Positions 1 through 10,680 of a stretch of DNA of 64,000 nucleotides are shown piece by piece (within the stretch, counting starts at the first letter, position 1; each line of letters begins with the position of its first letter). Origin of the DNA: Aotearoamyces nothofagi (Eukaryota > Ascomycota > Leotiomycetes > Leotiales > Tympanidaceae); the NCBI GenBank assembly GCA_015345905.1, contig JADDTR010000004.1, positions 1 to 64,000 of the forward strand, in the 5' to 3' direction. A program made the position numbers and the translations under genes. The notes beneath the pieces were generated by a model that searched no databases, was not told the DNA's origin, and saw only the letters and a list, made by a program, of their open reading frames with translations.

Positions 1-1061
1 CACTCCAGGGGCTGCTTCGCCGGCTTGGTGTTTTGGAATTACCGAGGTCTTCTTCTTGTCGCGATGGTTGGCGTGGGTGGCTGTCGTCGTCTAGGTCGTC
101 GCTGTCGTTCCCCCCCCCCCCTTTTCTCTCTCTCTCTCTCTGTCGCGACACAACGAACGAGGCGTCTGGGCGGGTTGCCCTCGTCCAGCTGCGCTATACA
201 GAGTATCGAATCCTCTCCCACGGTTCTTTCTCGCTCCAGGGCATGGCTCGGCTCGGGACACATACACACCACCGCGCCTCTGCGGATCGCCCAGCGACGC
301 GCGCAACGCCTCTGCTCAGCTCGTCGACGAGGCGGCGGGGAATCGACTGTGCGGTGCGTGGTCGGGGGTGCGCTCGTGGCGATTGTATGCGGCGTCCTGG
401 CACCGAGCATCGGCCTCTGCGGCGGGGATAGGAGGCTCTGCTTTATCTTCTTGGTGTTGGTGCTGCGTCTGGCTTGTGTGCTGTGCGCGGCTCTTCTGCT
501 TTTGCTTGGGTGTCTTGGTCGTGGAGGGGGGTTGGCTTGAGGATGTCGGCTTGGCTTCTTCGATGCTTACTTGACGTCTTCGCTTTTTAGTTGATGTCTT
601 CGCCTTCTACTTAATCTCTTCACCTTCTACAGAACCTCTTCACCTTCTAGTTACCCTCTCCACCTCCATCTACCCATCACCACAACACAGATATCGAATA
701 TCGATCGGTACAGGCGGAGAAGTCTTCTTCAACTTCTCTCTCTCTCCCTCGGAGTCACTCTAGATCTCCTCATCACCAACCTCTTGTCCCTCGTACTGGC
801 TACCTATCTTGCCCACGTCCCGCAGAGATCAGATTCGGATAAACAAACTTTATCGACCTCGCAGTCAATTCACCAACGGGATTCATTCTCTCACACCATA
901 TCGTCCCTTCCTCTCATCTCAGCCTTTTTCTCTCCCATACATCTGCGCCGTCTACCAGGCCGAACTTGCGGCCATCTGTCAATCTCCGTTGGGCCTCTTC
1001 GCTCGCTGCTCTCACTTTGCTCACCTTGCCACCCTCGCCGCTCTCACCTCGTCACATCGTC
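1..1061. other. Upstream region of the RRM gene, no supported gene
   Basis: I see no defensible gene here. The stretch holds a poly-C run near 110-121 followed by a CT-rich tract, then at about 570-665 several imperfect ~22-nt tandem units built around 'cttcaccttctac'. From about 660 to 1061 it is strongly pyrimidine-rich, which is common in fungal promoters and 5' leaders just upstream of the start codon. Frames that stay open in several registers at once reflect composition rather than coding. Confidence 0.5.
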
Positions 1062-3407
1062 ATGTCGTCTACGCAGGAGCGCGCATCTGCGCCTCCTCCG
1101 CCCGCCACATCACCCGCTCCGGCAAGCCACCGTGCCAGCACCGCCTGGCCACCCGCAGCCACGCCCGCCCTGATCCGCATCGCCGTCCTCGAGACGGAAC
1201 TCCGCCACGAACGCCTCGCCAAGGAAGCCGCGCTGACGACCCTGGCCTCCCTCATCAGCAGCCCCGCCTTCTCGCCCCGCGGCATCCGAGGGGGCGGTGT
1301 CCACGCGAGCCGCACCTACTCACCCGGCGCCGATTCCTCGTCGACTCCCGGCCCGTCGTCGGATGCCTCGAGCAGCGGTGGTGGTGGGGATGGTGCGGCG
1401 CGGCGCGGCGACCCGCTGTGCAAGCCGGGGATGCACGGGCGGGGATCCCTACATCTGCGCCGCCTGCTGCGCGCCGAGAGGGCGGGCCGGGCTAGGCTGG
1501 CCGCGGTGCTCGGGAAGGAGAGGGAGAGGAGTCGGAGATTGAGGCTGAGATTGGGGTCGAAGAGCCGGGGTGGGGATGTTGTTGTTGGGGCGTGTGCTTG
1601 CGGTGGGGATGGCGAGAGGGGTCGGCCTGGCTTGGATGAGTCTTCTGCTAGGGGGAAGATGGAGGGAGACGGAGAGAAGGGAGTCGGGATGGGAGGATCT
1701 GGTGGTTTGGATGGTACCCCTAGATTGCGGGGAGACGTTGGAGACGAAGGCAGAGACGGAGATGGAGACGTGTTCCAAGACTCCTTCGATCCCTACACCA
1801 CAGGCACGACAACCGAGCCGTGCACGCCCGTCCTAGGACCGCGAGCCATCGAGCAAGAAGTCCGAGACATCGACTTCTCCGATCTCGACGACCTGCTGGG
1901 CGACAAGGCCCGGCGCACGGTCGCGCCCCAGGCCGACGCAGCCGCGGATCCTGCCCTGCAGATGCTCCCCCTGTCTCCCGAAGCAGCGGCCGCTATGGAT
2001 GATGGAATGGTGAGTTAACCCCCCCCCCCCGCGGCCGCGCTGCAGGCCGAGAGACGAGATGGGATGTGCTAATGCCCTCTGCAGATGTTCGACCCGCGGG
2101 AGTACTTCGCCGACGGGGATGAGTTGGAGAGGCGGCGGGCGGTCGAGGTGCCCCCTCCTGCGATCCTCAGAGTCGGGCTGCGCAGCGAGCGCTCCTTCGG
2201 CGGCGGCCGCTACGCCCTGCCAACAACCGCCCTCCCCCCCGCGGCCCCCCGCCACGAGCGCCGCGCCAACCCCGCCTCCCCCCCGCCCGACCTCAGCCGC
2301 GACCCCGGGCTCTGGCAAGGCGTGCAGGAACGCGCCGGCGCCATGCGCCTGCAGCAAGCCATGTCGGGCGCCGCGCTGCCCGCCTTCTTCCAGTACGGCA
2401 TCCGCTACCAGCCCAGCGCGGCCGGCCGGCCGGCGTCGCTGCGCACCGTCCACGTCGGGAACCTCGCGCCGCGCGCCTCGCTCGCCGACGTGCTGGCGCG
2501 CGTCCGCGCCGGCCCCGTCGCCTCGGCCGTGCTGCTCGACACGCTGCGGCTTAGCGGCTCCGCCAGCGCCCTCGTCGTCTTCCAGAGCGCCAGCCACGCG
2601 CGCGCCTACGCCTCGTTCTGCCGCGCCCACGCCGTGCGCATCCACGGGCGGCCCGTCGCCGCCACGCTCCTCAGCACGCCGACGTACCCGCCCAGCCGGC
2701 GCGCCCAGACGCAGCTCTCGCTCGGCCACACGCGCGCCCTCTCCGTGTCGGCGCTGCCGCGCGCGCAGCTGGAGGCTCGGCTGGGGCCGCGGGCCGCCGG
2801 GATCGTGCACCTGTGCCCGGACGGGGAGAGGCTGCGCGTTGCCTTCGCGTCGGTGGCGGCGGCGGCTGCGGCGTTTGGGATGCTGAGGGCGGGCGGCGGG
2901 CTGGACGTGCGCTTCGAGAGCGATCCGTGTGACGGCCGGGTGGAGGACTTGCTGGTGGACGAGGTGGCGGAGAGGCATCCCACGAGTCAACCAGGAGAGG
3001 GAGCGGCAGACGCGTCTGAAAAGGGGCCCGCAGCCGCAGCCGCAGCCGGAGCACGACCCCCCGCCCCGCCATCCCCGCCCTCCTCTCCGGACCCACCCAC
3101 ATCCAGATCCAGCCCCGCAGCCCCACCCGCCAACACCGCCGAGATACTCCTGGCCCCCGACGCGGAAGACGCGGGAACAACCTCGGCCGCGCCCTCGTCT
3201 TGGGCCGACGAGGTCATCGAGGCCGCTTCCAGAGATGCAATTATCGAAGACGCGTCCCAAGACACGACAGTCGAGACCTCATCCAAGCCCCTCAGGCCCC
3301 TCCGCAAGCCGCCCGTCGCTCTCGCCGGGAGCAAGTACGCGACGCGGATCCCGGCCTTTACAGATGCTTCTGCTTCTGTTTCTGCTTCTGCTTCTGCTTC
3401 AGCTTAG
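1062..3407 (+). CDS. RRM-domain RNA-binding protein (GC-rich)
   Basis: Two exons, 1062-2009 and 2085-3407, joined in phase across a 75-nt GTGAGT...CAG intron that carries a TGCTAAT branch site and a long poly-C run; product 756 aa. The ATG at 1062 is chosen because MSSTQERAS begins a plausible N terminus. An in-frame ATG at 966 is possible. Residues ~430-510 form an RRM-like fold (RTVHVGNLAP as the RNP2-like strand, ALVVFQSASHARAYA as the RNP1 region). A second, weaker RRM-like segment follows at ~520-590. The N-terminal 300 residues are Pro/Ala/Gly-rich and probably disordered, and the tail ends in a Ser-Ala repeat coded by a TTCTGC microsatellite. No target can be named. The gene is markedly more GC-rich than its neighbours, especially at third positions. 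RNA binding is a family inference. Confidence 0.75.
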
Positions 3408-3788
3408 CCTGACCTGGCCCCGGCGAGGCTACCTACGTAGGATCGGCTTCGTCAAGCAGGTGGTGCCGCAGTACGGTAGTCGGTTTTTCGTTAGATAGAG
3501 TTGACAATGATACATTTATTAAGACATCTGATAATCCGTTAGCGGTCGAGAGATCAGCCGATCACATCACTAGGTGCATGCAGTACGCGGGTGTTTTGCC
3601 TTTTGAGAACATTCCTGGTATATATATATATTTTTTTTTACTTGGCTTAATTAGAGGGCTACGCCTTCTTTTTCCTCCCTGTCGTTCTTGTCATACATTT
3701 GAGATATTTGCCTTGAGCTTTGTATGTGAGCTGATGGCTAAAGTGATGCCGCCTACTACCAAGTATTCATATGCTTTCTTTGGGCTCT
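3408..3788. other. Convergent intergenic region
   Basis: This lies between the 3' ends of the RRM gene (+) and the chromodomain gene (-). It holds AT-rich stretches including a TA repeat next to a poly-T run near 3619-3640, consistent with 3' untranslated and termination sequence for both genes. I see nothing else. Confidence 0.4.
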
Positions 3789-5312
3789 TCAGGATGAAGA
3801 GTCATCATCGACTTCCGAGTCATCGACCTCCTGGGCTACTACTTGGGGACTCGCCGAATTTTCTGAAAAGGCATCCGCACTTCCGGACTTCTCGCCTTCG
3901 TCCACTGCTTCATCCGAGTCCTCCAATTCCTTTCCAGCCGATTCCTTTGCTACGCCTGACGTTTTCTTATCATTCGGAGTTTCGTCTTCATCTGCAAGTG
4001 ACATGCCTCTCTTCTCCATCTTGTTCATATTATATTCATCAATGGCCATTTTTCCAACGTTGTCAGCAGGCTCCCATGTTGGATCCCACTCTCCCTCCCA
4101 ATCAATGAGATAGAAACGGACATGTTTGCGAGACCCCTTGACGTTGCGAAGTTCATCATCTAAAATGCCCTTGATCTCCCAAACCTCTTCTGAATCCTCA
4201 GGATCTTTTTCTATGACCTGTGGTTTCTGCTTTTTGACCTTTGTAGCGTGGTTACTACCACGTCTGGATGGTGTGGAGGCGATGCTTGCAGTTTCCTGAC
4301 TGCTAGCGGCCGTAGAGGCATTTTTTAGCTGTTGTCTCTCTAATTTCTCATAGGTAAGAAGAGCGTCTCTACTTCGTGTAGGAGATAGCTGATTCCGGAG
4401 TTGAGTCTCTGGTATGGAACCAAGTGATCTTGAGCTGGACCGCAAATTGGAAGTAGAGCGTCCGCTTGGCTGGCTTCCGACAAGAGACGTTTTGTCATTT
4501 CGAAGACTTTCTCCTTTCGATGGTCCCAATGAGAGCTTCGATAGTCTAGGTGGTGGCAATATTGCCATCTTACTTCGATGGCGTTTTGAGGAGCTGATAT
4601 GGCCAAGTTCATCGTTGTGCTCTTGCTTTAGATCGCCATCCTCGTCATCCGTAGCTTCGTATGGTAGCGGTCGTACTGGGGTGGAAAGGGAAGGGGCTTC
4701 GCTCTGGATTTTTCTGCTTGAGTAGGGTTCTGTGGAAGGGGGGAGAGGCTCTCTGAAAAAGGTTGAGGGCTTACGGTCTGGTTCGTCTAATGTAGATAAG
4801 CGTCTCCGTTTGAGAGACTTACTCATTTCTGCATGTTTGCTAGTGACTTCTTCATCATTGAGCTCGTCGGGCATATCCCTTTCATCCGTTTCTTCGTTTG
4901 CAGGGCTTCGATTCTGCGGTGCTCCTTTCCTTTTCAAAACCTTGTGAGATCTACCATTTCGCGCATTCCTCTTTTCTATTATTTTCCTCGCACGACGAAT
5001 AACTTTCTCATCGGCTTCCAACTCCTCATCTGCACGCTGCCGGGCTTGCTTGAACTCGAAGTCTTCAAAGGTGCGCTTGGAGACCCACTTCAAGATATCT
5101 TGCTTCTTCACAGCTTGACGGTATGCACCATTGGCCTTGGAGCTAACAACATAGTGAGGTAGTCCGTTGAAGTCAATGAGCTCGGCGATTAATAGATGCT
5201 TCTTATCGTCATCATCATTGGGACTCAAAGTCAGCGGTGCCATTGGTGGTCCAGTTCCGCCCACGTAAAGTGGTCTATGGGGTATTTGTACTTCGACTCG
5301 TAATGGTTTCAT
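3789..5312 (-). CDS. Chromodomain-containing protein
   Basis: A single uninterrupted exon of 507 codons from the ATG at 5312 (MKPLRVEVQIPHR). An in-frame ATG at 5342 would add ten residues, and the shorter start is preferred because it fits a compact N terminus. A chromodomain lies at about residues 375-430: EVWEIKGIL, then RFYLIDWEGE, then the hallmark PTWEPADNV and AIDEYN, giving the aromatic and WEP residues that form the methyl-lysine cage in HP1/Swi6-type modules. The N-terminal ~110 residues (AELIDFNGLPHYVV... FEDFEF) look folded but unfamiliar. The middle is Ser/Lys-rich with basic clusters suited to nuclear import. No chromoshadow domain is seen, so this is not a classical HP1. Binding of methylated histone H3 is expected for the family but not shown. 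An inverted-repeat element sits in the shared promoter with PAM17. Confidence 0.8.
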   Translation of the reverse strand: MKPLRVEVQIPHRPLYVGGTGPPMAPLTLSPNDDDDKKHLLIAELIDFNGLPHYVVSSKANGAYRQAVKKQDILKWVSKRTFEDFEFKQARQRADEELEADEKVIRRARKIIEKRNARNGRSHKVLKRKGAPQNRSPANEETDERDMPDELNDEEVTSKHAEMSKSLKRRRLSTLDEPDRKPSTFFREPLPPSTEPYSSRKIQSEAPSLSTPVRPLPYEATDDEDGDLKQEHNDELGHISSSKRHRSKMAILPPPRLSKLSLGPSKGESLRNDKTSLVGSQPSGRSTSNLRSSSRSLGSIPETQLRNQLSPTRSRDALLTYEKLERQQLKNASTAASSQETASIASTPSRRGSNHATKVKKQKPQVIEKDPEDSEEVWEIKGILDDELRNVKGSRKHVRFYLIDWEGEWDPTWEPADNVGKMAIDEYNMNKMEKRGMSLADEDETPNDKKTSGVAKESAGKELEDSDEAVDEGEKSGSADAFSENSASPQVVAQEVDDSEVDDDSSS

Positions 5313-5512
5313 TGACGCAAAGCGCCAAAATGCGGAAACCAACTAGCAGATGCAGAGTTGAGCTGTTGGACTTTTCCGGGTAGAGAGATGAAGAAAGCTT
5401 GGAAGCATAATCGATCTGAGTGTGGCCGAAAGGTGATTTCTTGGAGGAGACGCGACGAGGCAAGGCGAGACGTTGACCCGCGATATATTGCCTCAGGCAA
5501 TACCTGTTCCTA

Positions 5513-5664
5513 CGAGGCTACTTTCAATGTTTGAAAGTAGGAAAATATCGTCAGTAAATGACGAGATAATTTTCTGGAACCTTCCCAAGAGCTTTAAAAG
5601 AGGCGGTTTTATCTCTGTGCCAATTTAGAGAAACTAAACTGAAGCTGTCGTCGTAATAGACATC
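5513..5664 (+). mobile_element. MITE-like element, copy 1 (3'-truncated)
   Basis: Begins with the family terminus CGAGGCTACTTTCAA and continues through the conserved core (a 'gagataattttctgga' block, then 'ttttatctctgtgccaattt', then 'gctgtcgtcgtaata'). It ends before the opposite terminus. It lies in the divergent promoter between the chromodomain gene and PAM17. Confidence 0.7.
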
Positions 5665-5792
5665 TGCAAGGTTTTGGCCGAAACCTAATTATAGCTGCGG
5701 GACAAGCTTCGCAACATCGTACTTCAAGTCCATAAGCTGCCGCCGAACATCGACAACAGCATTTAAGAGATTTCACGACGCTACACACAGAT

Positions 5793-6525
5793 ATGACTCT
5801 GCGCCCAGTTTTAAAGAGCTGTCGGCTTCAGCCGATATTGTCAACACCATGCACATACCATACTGCAGCACAGCGGCCGAAACAAGATGGACAAACATCA
5901 TTTGCAAAGACACCGTCTTGCACTTCAACCCTCTCCCTTATTAGACACAACTCCTCCGTTTCGTCTCCTACAGATACAGGAGCCACATCATCCACAAGTG
6001 CAGCGACAAAGGAAGTCGGGCTACTCGATTGGAACACTTTCTTCAAGCTCCGTAAGAGTCGCCGACGGCTACAGCTTGGGTCATCCATTGGCACAAGTGT
6101 AGTGAGCATGCTTGGTGGAGCTCAGGTGCTTGCTATTTCAGATATGGATGCTATAGTTGGCCAGATCCCATTAGATCCCTTCATTACTCTTGGATTGATC
6201 ACGTTCAGTGCCGGTGGAGCGGGCTGGCTTCTAGGTCCTATTGTCGGGACAGGCATTTTCAATATGACGAATGGAAAATACAGACACCAAATGATGGTGG
6301 TATGTGTTTCTTCTCTAAATAACTCGTGTTTATTAGCTAACTATCGAGTAGAAGGAAAAGGAGTTCTACAGCCGAATTAAGAAATTCCGAGTTGACCCGT
6401 CAGCTTCATCAATGGCAAATCCAGTACCCGACTATTATGGCGAGAGGATATCGAGTGTGCAGGGCTACAGGCAGTGGTTAAAGGATCAACGAGCGTTTAA
6501 CAAGAAGAGACAGACATTTGTTTAA
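5793..6525 (+). CDS. PAM17: Pam17, presequence translocase-associated motor subunit
   Basis: Exons 5793-6299 and 6352-6525 are separated by a 52-nt intron (GTATGT...GTAG) and give 226 aa. The N terminus is rich in Arg/Ser/Thr without early acids, as expected for a mitochondrial presequence. Two hydrophobic segments at ~100-120 and ~128-152 (around GGAQVLAISDMD and GLITFSAGGAGWLLGP) match the two inner-membrane spans of Pam17. The second exon supplies the conserved matrix tail (FYSRIKKFRVDPS, PVPDYYGE, GYRQWLKDQ). Pam17 stabilises the Pam16-Pam18 part of the TIM23 import motor. Length fits the family (yeast ~197 aa plus longer fungal presequences). It is divergently arranged with the chromodomain gene and convergent with UBA4. 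Confidence 0.92.
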
Positions 6526-6701
6526 GGCAATTCTGAGGTTTATATTAGGCAGACTTACGGATTAGTATTTATCACGGATGCAAACCGCCCATGAGCGATA
6601 TTACCATATTGGCGTTGCGAGTCTCTCTTTAGCAAGACATAAAAAGTGGCAGGTTCTTTGTACAATGAAACACCAAATCTCATCTTTCTTCAGTTCTGCT
6701 T

Positions 6702-8236
6702 CTAATATTCCGGCCAAGTGCTGTCGACTTCTTCTTTCCACGCGTTCAATCCTCCATTAATATCGCCAATATAGCGACTACCATTATTATCAAGCCCGCT
6801 CTCTTTTAACTTTCTTGCCACAATCTGTGAATCGTTTCCTCGTCGACACAGTACGTATATCGGACAATTACTGGATGCCAATAGATCATCTGTGCCGGCA
6901 GCTTGTCTATCCTGCAGCTGAGAGAAAGGGATGTTTATACTCCCTTCAATGCTACAGATGTCAAATTGGACTTTCTCTCTGACGTCCAAGAGTATATGGT
7001 CGTTTTTTCCAACAGTCCTTAACTGAGCGTAATCCTTTGCAGATATACGTTCTTCAGGTGATAGCAGCTTAACTGGCGAGGTAGTGCCACAGAATGCTAC
7101 ATAGTCGAGTGACCCAGACGTCATAGATTCTAAGGTCAACCCTCCATTAGCTGAGCATGCAAAGCAATCCGATCTCCGAGATCGTAGCCGAACAGTCCGG
7201 AAAGGGCTGGGGCTGCTCGAAGAAAACAGAAGCAACGAGGGTGGCTGCAAGTTCTTGTCCTCTGCCAACTTTAATCCTGTGGTGTCATCCGAGTGTATCC
7301 CGGCCACGATCAACTTGATACAGTTTAATGCCTGTAAAACACCCATAACCCCCACAACTGGACCAAGGATGCCACCATCACCACAGCTCATAACTTGGGC
7401 TGCAGGAGGTGGCTTTGGGAAGATGCAGCGGTAACAAGGTCCGCCCGAGTTATCTCCTTGAGCCCGGGCGGGGGAATTCAGTACCATAAGCTGGCCATCT
7501 GTTCGAAGAGCCGAGGCAGATATAAGTGGCTTTGAAAGCAAAACACAAATATCAGATATTAAATATCTCGATTTGGGATGATCTGTACAGTCAAGCACGA
7601 CGTCATACTGGGCGACTATGCGAGCAGCATTATCGGGTGAGAGGTGTTCACGATATGCTTGGTAGTCCACATGTGGATTCAACCTTTAAAGACATCAGCT
7701 TAACTCATCCTTTCCCTAGGGGTCATTGGAAACGCACTGCTTGAGACTCCGAATGGCACTATCAACCTTTAATATACCGACAGTACTTGTACTATGTAGT
7801 ATTTGGCGATGTAGATTTGACGTCTCAACAGTATCACCATCAACTATACCTAGTGCTTTGACGCCAGCGCCAGCTATGTATGCTGCTGCTGGACATCCGA
7901 GCCCGCCCGCTCCTACGATGAGGACACGGGCAGTACGTAGTCTCAATTGACCTGGGTAGAGTCAGGACGCGGACATGAACCTGAGCCGTGGTACTTACCT
8001 TGGATTCCTATACTTGGTACTATCATTTGCCTTCCATATCTAGTGTACTCCTCAGGTGACAGGGGCCATTTGGTAGTCTCTGCGGTCTCCAGACACTCTT
8101 CGGCAGGTTGCTCACGTGACGAACTTGGGTCCTCATTCTCAACTTTGGCAAGCTGCTCTTTTAATTGCTCAAGTTGGTTTTCAGTAACAGCTATCTGATG
8201 TCGTAGTGCCTCCGCACGTTGGCATGCTGCTTCCAT
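6702..8236 (-). CDS. UBA4: Uba4: Urm1-activating adenylyl/sulfurtransferase
   Basis: Three exons (8236-7999, 7951-7738, 7683-6702), phases checked, 477 aa. Introns are 47 nt (GTAAGT...CCCAG) and 54 nt (GTGCGT...AAAG). The N terminus is a short coiled coil ([13 protein letters not shown]), followed by the E1-type adenylation domain: RYGRQM, the nucleotide loop GAGGLGCP, the acidic [14 protein letters not shown], and [12 protein letters not shown]. Two CxxC pairs (CYRC and CFAC) form the usual zinc site. The C-terminal rhodanese domain carries the active-site loop CRRGND, whose Cys takes the persulfide. The product activates Urm1 for tRNA wobble-uridine thiolation and urmylation (MOCS3 family). 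The ATG at 8236 is chosen over one 60 nt upstream because homologues start with a short coiled coil of this kind. Confidence 0.93.
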
Positions 8237-8441
8237 TTTGCTCAAATCGTTTGTTATGTCAAAAGTTGTGAAAATAACGTCGCCAAATCTTATCAAAATT
8301 ATTTGTGCATGCTCGCGAGCGTTTATAGAGCACTAAATTCTTAAACAAGACCACCACCGCCAAATCAACATCTCGCATTACTCGACCTTGACGCCAGCTT
8401 CAACCTTGACTTCAATCGTATACACCAGTTTTTAGTCAGCT

Positions 8442-9036
8442 ATGGTAACAACGTCTTCATGTCGGAAAGCTTGCGTCGTTTACTAATTGTTAACAGGCCC
8501 CAACTATCCCCAAAAAGCGAGCATCAATCCGCGCAAAAGTCTCCAAATCTGGCGCTGGCCTTATTGTACGCCCGCCTCCAGTCCGTCGTGAAGGAGCTCT
8601 CATAGATGATGGCTTCGCCGATACCAAGAAAGACAAGCGCATAATCAAACATTCGGCATTCGTAGGCCGTATCGAAAAGGCGCATCAGAAGACTCTGAAG
8701 CGTCGGCGGCCATCGAAGAAGCTCGTTACCACCCTCGAGTCCCTTGCAGATGCATTACCTGATACAGATGGTGCGGAGAAGGTAGTTGGTGATGCAAAGA
8801 TTAGGCACAGAAGCATGAAGAGCAGGCCAGGAGCGACGAAGAGAAGGGAGAAATTGGAGAAGATGGAGAGAGAGAGATTTGGGAAGAACATGGCCCAGCT
8901 CGCAGCTGGCAGTGTTGTTCCTGAAGGGTTAGAGGGAGCAGAAGGACAGAAAACAGCTACATCAAGTAGGTGGGCGGCACTGAGGGGCTTTATATCACAA
9001 ACTATGGAGCAAAAGCCCGAATTCATCAAGAATTAA
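8442..9036 (+). CDS. SLX9: Slx9-like ribosome biogenesis protein
   Basis: The start codon ATG (8442-8444) is an exon by itself. A 52-nt intron (GTAACA ... CTAAT ... ACAG) follows at once, and exon 2 (8497-9036) supplies APTIPKKRASIRAK onward, giving 180 aa. This model is preferred because exon 2 has no usable upstream ATG in frame and M-APTIPKKR is the form expected of fungal Slx9 proteins. Conserved blocks visible: KTLKRRRPSKKL, ESLADALPD, MKSRPGATKRREKLEKME and ERFGKNMAQLA. Slx9 is a small basic nucleolar factor of 40S pre-rRNA processing and export. The gene starts divergently from UBA4 with ~205 nt between start codons. Confidence 0.85.
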
Positions 9037-9429
9037 GGGTAGGGCTGTTTCCTTTCCATATACAATAATCATGGTATGTTACATTGATTGGCTACTCGCT
9101 CATTTAGAGCGCTAAATTTCGCCTGGATCATTTGAAATTTCTTGCTAATTATCGTGACACCGCAGATCGAAGCTTTGGCTTGATTGTATTGGCTACGTGG
9201 CAATATATTCTGTACGTCATGTTTCCACAGCCATATGGTTACAGCCTCAGAGCTCGATACTCGCTTCACCTCGGGGAACCTGTCACCACTTTAGAACGGT
9301 ATACACACCTCCAATTCACGCCACGTGAAATCATTCTACACCTTCCGTGTAGCCTATGAGAAGTGGTGTTGGGCCAGCACGCACCCACTTTGAAGACTGC
9401 TTGGGAAATAGGTAAAAAGGTCGACTATT
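9037..9429. other. Intergenic, nothing recognised
   Basis: The 3' flank of SLX9 and the sequence up to the dead dehydratase-like gene. I see no coding frame and no strong repeat. Confidence 0.3.
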
Positions 9430-9873
9430 TAAAGTGCTGGGACTGAATATGCCGGCCCAACTACACAGAGTGGGCCGGGAGAAGACGTGGGTAGCAAGGA
9501 AGGGGTGGACCGTAAATTCAAACCCAGATTAGACGAAATCTCACAAGAAATCCCGAAAGAGAAGATCTATTTACTACAACTCTCAGACGCCTGTAGGCCA
9601 CAACAGCTTGAGAGTAAAGATGACAAAAGCGGGGCAAGGCCCAGAGCAAGATGAAGTCGTGATTTCCGGCCCTTACCTTTCAATAGAGGCTACCCTCTAG
9701 TTGTTGACGTAGTCAATGCGGTCCTACGGACGGATGCACGCTTATGGTTCTCGATAGAAGTATTTGACGGTGGACCTAGTGGAAAAGCAAACGGGAAGTA
9801 TGACTTGGAAGAGTTTACGAAGAAAGCTAAAGAGAGTTATAAGATGCCGCTAGACGTTTGTGCAGATGGATAG
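9430..9873 (+). pseudogene. Remnant of a 3-dehydroshikimate dehydratase-like TIM-barrel gene
   Basis: Reading the frame of position 9526 gives a protein-like run of about 145 residues: EYAGPTTQSGPG, then EISQEIPKEKIYLLQLSDA, then SRDFRPLPFNRGY, VVDVVNAVLRTDARLWFS and IEVFDGGPSGKANG, ending at TAG 9871. These blocks resemble the C-terminal half of fungal sugar-phosphate isomerase/3-dehydroshikimate dehydratase proteins (qa-4/qutC type, quinate catabolism). There is an in-frame TGA at 9652 exactly where a Trp before SRDFRP would be expected, so a TGG-to-TGA change is likely. No start codon and no N-terminal half are found upstream. The family assignment comes from remembered motif patterns and is moderate. 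The broken state is seen directly. Confidence 0.6.
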
Positions 9874-10680
9874 CTCAAGCGATGAAAAATAATCATCAGG
9901 GAAACTATGGACTTCTTCACTGCATTAGTGAACTTGCAACTTGTGTGCTAGGATATTGTAAATTTGTTAATAGCCCAATCCTATTTTGTTGAGCAAGAGA
10001 CCTTGAAACACTGTCTTTAGGACTAGATATAGACAGAATATCTAATCCTGTTTATTTGAGCAGGAAGAAAGACGGAGGGCAAAGATTTACATGAGATAGG
10101 TAGATCCTTTTCCAATTGTTCGACAAGCAGTTCCTGGTCAAGTTCTTATTTAGAAAATGGTAATAAAAGTAGCCTTAAGTATGCCCATCCATTCATGGTT
10201 TAACGAATTTGAATCGAGACCGAATGAGGCCCTTTAGGCGGATTTTGTAATTGAAAATTTGTCCAGGCAGCCTCATCAATATCAACGAGGAGCTTATGTG
10301 TCATTTACAGCGCCGACTGTACGACTCTAGTTACTGTTACACACATGGCATCGTAGCATAGTACTTATCATTCCCGGAAAATTTCTGCTCTATTTTGAAT
10401 CTCGGAGGAATAAATCTCCGATTGAAAGTCTGCTTGCATATGCAGCGTAATATGTCTCGTGGAATCCAACTCAACGCCATCTACTCGTTCGCAGAGTGCC
10501 TCCATGGTATGGAAAACTCCAAACACCGCTCCTTAATCGTACCTGGTCATGAGTCTATCCGTGGAGGGCTCTTGGAATGGTCTTTGCCCTTCTGAAAGGG
10601 GCTCGAGCTACGTCCGCCCTCGTCATGCCTAGTAATTGCCCTGTTAGTCCTAGATCCCCCAGTGGAACCGCACCGCAGAC
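9874..10680. other. Intergenic, nothing recognised
   Basis: About 800 nt of AT-rich sequence between the dead dehydratase-like gene and the 3' end of the NEDD8 protease gene. No coding frame, tandem repeat or copy of the dispersed element was seen. Confidence 0.35.

Noticed and set aside
25-540. Open frames at the window start
   Set aside because: Several frames on both strands are open at once, with Arg/Ser/Cys-rich products and a poly-C/CT tract inside. This is composition, not coding evidence.
1833-3260. Long antisense open frame (475 codons) opposite the RRM gene
   Set aside because: GC-rich third positions of the sense gene remove stop codons on the other strand. The antisense product is Arg/Gly/Ala-rich with no domain, and the sense frame has RRM motifs and a proper intron.
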